Shown here: piece after piece, positions 61,598-64,000 of the stretch | How positions within the stretch are numbered: position 1 is the first letter of the stretch | Layout of the letters: every line of letters starts with the position of its first letter | Assembly: GCF_002252755.1 (NCBI RefSeq) | Contig: NZ_NHOY01000037.1 | Coordinates: 1-64,000 of the forward strand | DNA length: 64,000 nucleotides | Source of the DNA: Halorubrum sp. Hd13 | Lineage (GTDB): Archaea > Halobacteriota > Halobacteria > Halobacteriales > Haloferacaceae | Direction of reading: 5' to 3' | The notes under the pieces: generated by a model | Databases searched by the model: none | What the model saw: the letters and a program-made list of their open reading frames with translations, nothing else | Told to the model about the DNA's origin: nothing | Program-made: the position numbers and the translations under genes

Positions 61598-62599
61598 TCA
61601 GAACGGGACCGAGAGGTACTCGCTCGGCACCGCGTTCCGCGCCGTCACCTGCGGGTCGACCACCTGACTGATCTCCAGGCCGCCGACGAGGCTGGAGAAC
61701 AGGTACGCCTCGGTCCTGGAGAGGCCGTGGTCGCGCGCCAGCAGCCGAACGATATCGCGGTTCGCGATCTCCACCGCCTCCGCCATCGTCTCGGCGCTCG
61801 CGACGGTCTTGACCGCGTCGCCGGTGTCGACGAGCGGGCGGTCGAGCGGGACCTCCGGCTCCTCGATCACGGACAGCGTCACGTCGATCTCGGTGGCGAT
61901 CTCGGCGCCGGTCCCGCACATCTCGCCGTCGGCCATCGCGGCCTTCGAGTCGCCCATCGCGAGCATCGCGCCCGCCTGGAAGACCGGGAAGTACGCGGTC
62001 GTCCCGGCCGTCATGTCGGTCGTGTCGAGGTTCCCCCCGTGGTCGTCCGGCGTCAGGGTCGAGATCGCCTCGTCGGGGGTGGCGACCCCGATCGTGCCGA
62101 TCACGGGATCGATCGGGACGTCGATCCCCTCGAACTCGATCCGGTCTCCGCCGCCGATCCCGTCGCTCCCGCCGCCAGCGCCGTCGCTCCCGCCGCCAGC
62201 GCCGTCGCTCCCGCTGCCAGCGCCGTCGCTCCCGTCGCCCTCGCCGTCCACTTCGGTGATCCGCGTCGCCGGATGCTCGATCCCCGGGTCGTCCTGCAGG
62301 AGGCCGAACCCGGGCGCCGTGAGGACCCGCCCGCGGTCCTCTGCGACGCGCACGTCCTCGATCTTGACCGCGAGCACGTCGCCGGGGCTCGCCCCCTCGA
62401 CGGCGATCGGACCGGTCGCCGCGTTCACCTCCTCGGGGATCGCGTCCAGCAGGTCGTCGTCGCTCTGGATCTCGCCGTTCAGGCTGTCGATGGTCTCGAT
62501 CGTGAGCGACTCCCCGTCGGCCGCCTCGTAGACCGGCTCCATCTCCGGCGCGAACTCATACACGTGGCCGTCGGTGTGTGAGATCACTTCTCGTGACAT
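61598..62599 (-). CDS. Acetamidase/formamidase family hydrolase
   Basis: This 333-residue enzyme belongs to the FmdA/AmdA family, which cleaves small amides. SREVISHTDGHVYEFAPEMEP opens the domain. Conserved blocks include VEGASPGDVLAVKIEDVRV and GTIGVATPDEA, and the metal-binding GGNLDTTDMTAGTTAYFPVF. A glycine-serine-aspartate repeat insertion (GSDGAGSGSDGAGGGSDGAG, about residues 126-145) is present between blocks and is probably a flexible loop. The ATG at 62599 is the standard start. It is transcribed towards the herA gene. Confidence 0.88.
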   Translation of the reverse strand: MSREVISHTDGHVYEFAPEMEPVYEAADGESLTIETIDSLNGEIQSDDDLLDAIPEEVNAATGPIAVEGASPGDVLAVKIEDVRVAEDRGRVLTAPGFGLLQDDPGIEHPATRITEVDGEGDGSDGAGSGSDGAGGGSDGAGGGSDGIGGGDRIEFEGIDVPIDPVIGTIGVATPDEAISTLTPDDHGGNLDTTDMTAGTTAYFPVFQAGAMLAMGDSKAAMADGEMCGTGAEIATEIDVTLSVIEEPEVPLDRPLVDTGDAVKTVASAETMAEAVEIANRDIVRLLARDHGLSRTEAYLFSSLVGGLEISQVVDPQVTARNAVPSEYLSVPF

Positions 62600-62668
62600 G
62601 TCGGTCTCGACTCGGGGGCGCGCCGTCAAAAATCCCGGCGGGGAGGTTCCGTTTGAACGGGACGGCGG

Positions 62669-62734
62669 AACGGAACGCGCGAGAGGGTACAACGGAACGC
62701 GCGAAACGACGGAACGGAACGCCTCTCTCACCAC
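62669..62734. repeat. Three AACGGAACGC decamers at exact 22-bp spacing
   Basis: The decamer AACGGAACGC occurs at 62669-62678, 62691-62700 and 62713-62722, each start exactly 22 bases apart, two helical turns. The first two copies extend to AACGGAACGCGCGA. They lie between the formamidase start (62599) and the secreted protein at 62805, so they could control either. Arrays with helical spacing are typical of multi-site operators. Confidence 0.7.
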
Positions 62735-62804
62735 CGCGGCTCCAAGTAACGGATATATTTCACGTTAGATCAACTTTACAGGTAAACGTCTCTCATGAGG
62801 AACA

Positions 62805-64000
62805 ATGACATCTTCTCGGGGGCTGTCCCGCGTGCTTCTCGTCGTCTGCCTCGTCGCTCTCGCGGGGTGCGCGGGCGCGTCGCTCGGTGACCCGGCGCCC
62901 GACACCGGGTCGACGCCCGATACCGGGGCGGCGACCGACGGCGGGGCGGACGTCGCCGCGGCCAACGGCTCCTTGGAGGTCCACTTCGTCAACGTCGGCC
63001 AGTCCGTGAGCACGCTCGTCGTCGGACCGGACGGCGAGACGATGCTCGTCGACACGGGCCACTACAACGACGACGGGGAACACGTGCTGGAGTACCTCCG
63101 GCGGCACGATATCACGCGGATCGATCACCTCGTGACCACGCACAACGACGCGGACCACATCGGCGGGAACGCCGCGATCATCGACTACTACGAGACGGAG
63201 GCCGACGGGATCGGCGCGGTCTACGATCCGGGGATCGCGGCAAGCACACGAACGTACGGCGAGTACCTCGACGCGATCGAGGCGCACGACGTGACGCTGT
63301 ACGAGACCCGCGAGGGCGACTCGATCGCCTTCGGCGAGGTCGACGTCGACGTGCTCGGTCCCCCGGAGCCGTACCTCGAGAACGAGGCCCGCAACGAGAA
63401 CAGCGTCGTGCTCAAGCTCGCGCACGGCGAGACGAGCTTCATGCTGTCCGGCGACGCCGAGGACGACCAGGAGGCGTACCTCGTCGAGACGTACGGCGAT
63501 GAGCTCCGGTCGACGGTGTTGAAGGCGGGCCACCACGGGTCGAGCAGCTCCTCGAGCGAGGCGTTCGTCGACGCCGTCGACCCGCGGGTCGCGGTCGTGT
63601 CGAGCGCCTACGACTCGCAGTACGGGCATCCGCACGAGGAGGTCCTCCGGCGCTTCGCCGACCGCTCGGTACCGACCTACTGGACCGCGACGCACGGCGA
63701 CGTCGTCTTCGTCAGCGACGGCGCGAACGTCTCGGTGCGGACGCAGCGGGACGCGCCGACCGAACCGCTGTCGCTCCGCGACGGCGACCCGGTCGGTCCC
63801 GGAGCGGGCGGTGACGTGGTGGAACGGGCCCGAATAGGCGGCGGCGGGGCGGTCGCCGTCACCGACGGCGGTGACGACGCGGACGACTCCGACGGGAGCG
63901 GCGACGAGACGGCCGCCGGTTCGAACGGCGCGCTCGCGGTCGCGGCGATCAACGCCGACGCCGCGGGCGACGACCGCGAGAACCTCAACGACGAGTACGT
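62805..64000 (+). CDS. Secreted ComEC/Rec2-type MBL-fold protein (3' end cut off)
   Basis: At least 398 residues are visible before the window ends. A Sec signal and lipobox (LVALAGC) precede a metallo-beta-lactamase domain of ComEC C-terminal type: EVHFVNVGQSVSTLVVGPDG, THNDADHIGG as the metal-binding HxDxDH motif, MLSGDAEDDQE, and VLKAGHHGSSSSSSEAF. The tail after residue 345 is acidic and disordered, and the last residues NLNDEYV match the start of a lamin-tail (LTD) domain as seen in similar haloarchaeal proteins, so one probably follows. It would be a lipid-anchored extracellular nuclease or hydrolase. The stop codon is outside the window. Confidence 0.82.
   Translation, partial: MTSSRGLSRVLLVVCLVALAGCAGASLGDPAPDTGSTPDTGAATDGGADVAAANGSLEVHFVNVGQSVSTLVVGPDGETMLVDTGHYNDDGEHVLEYLRRHDITRIDHLVTTHNDADHIGGNAAIIDYYETEADGIGAVYDPGIAASTRTYGEYLDAIEAHDVTLYETREGDSIAFGEVDVDVLGPPEPYLENEARNENSVVLKLAHGETSFMLSGDAEDDQEAYLVETYGDELRSTVLKAGHHGSSSSSSEAFVDAVDPRVAVVSSAYDSQYGHPHEEVLRRFADRSVPTYWTATHGDVVFVSDGANVSVRTQRDAPTEPLSLRDGDPVGPGAGGDVVERARIGGGGAVAVTDGGDDADDSDGSGDETAAGSNGALAVAAINADAAGDDRENLNDEY

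Overview
The window is high-GC DNA (third codon positions are nearly all G or C) with very acidic predicted proteins, twin-arginine lipoproteins, TATA-box promoters and archaeal information genes (TFE, Pus10, Trm56, TspO, DabAB, type I IPP isomerase). This is the signature of a halophilic archaeon of the class Halobacteria. The gene content and the style of the repeats look most like Halorubrum or a near relative, which is inference from memory and not a database match. The first 19 bases are the Tn5/Nextera mosaic end, so the left edge is an untrimmed contig end and not biology. The right edge cuts through a gene.

Layout. 1-5.2 kb: a small heat-shock protein, deoC, and a BMP-type lipoprotein translationally coupled to a membrane chemotaxis transducer, probably a nucleoside-taxis pair. 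5.4-10.8 kb: a universal stress protein, a nitrate/sulfonate-type ABC importer in three overlapping genes, menB and a cupin. 10.8-17.8 kb: a lipoprotein, an OB-fold/Cas4/SF1 helicase of Dna2 type, a DUF47 PhoU-like protein, purC and trm56. 17.8-20.9 kb: a two-domain KaiC-like ATPase divergent from a LOV-domain histidine kinase. 20.9-29.7 kb: a degenerate M48 protease, a tfe-DUF2110-DUF5803 cluster, a CinA-type protein, a 37-residue membrane peptide, an ATP-NAD kinase-like protein, a pterin dehydratase, an EVE-like protein beside a decayed tnpB, a P-loop ATPase with DUF5827, and superoxide dismutase. 29.7-30.6 kb: tRNA-Ser(UGA) with two extra copies of its 3' end, a likely integration-scar zone. 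30.6-42.7 kb: an acyltransferase, a CPBP protease, idi, a AAA ATPase, TspO, an AI-2E-type permease, a flavoprotein oxidoreductase and a His-rich MoaB. 42.7-46.8 kb: a trpDFEG operon with every junction overlapping and two TGTACA boxes just downstream of its TATA box. 46.8-50.9 kb: the DabA/DabB inorganic-carbon uptake pair. 51.2-57.5 kb: an amidohydrolase, an Lrp regulator, a second stress protein, pus10 and trpS. trpS is flanked by two copies of a strongly folded repeat element. 57.8-64 kb: a herA-type helicase gene split by an HNH cassette, a formamidase, and a secreted metallo-beta-lactamase-fold protein that runs off the end.

The most notable system is at 58329-61388. The native 5' end of a herA-like gene (26 codons) is cut by about 1.2 kb of foreign base composition. 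That segment encodes a protein with four tandem helix-turn-helix units and a C-terminal HNH nuclease domain. It also supplies a new start codon and about 75 AT-rich codons that rebuild the HerA reading frame, including the Walker A motif. All three reading frames overlap (ATGA, then ATGACTGA), so the cassette seems to use the host gene's promoter and translation while restoring its product. This looks like an intron-less homing element that brings a recoded copy of its own target.

Other points worth following are the LOV kinase/KaiC pair, the BMP-transducer pair beside deoC, the candidate TRP-box control of the trp operon, the structured repeats around trpS, and the tRNA-Ser scars.
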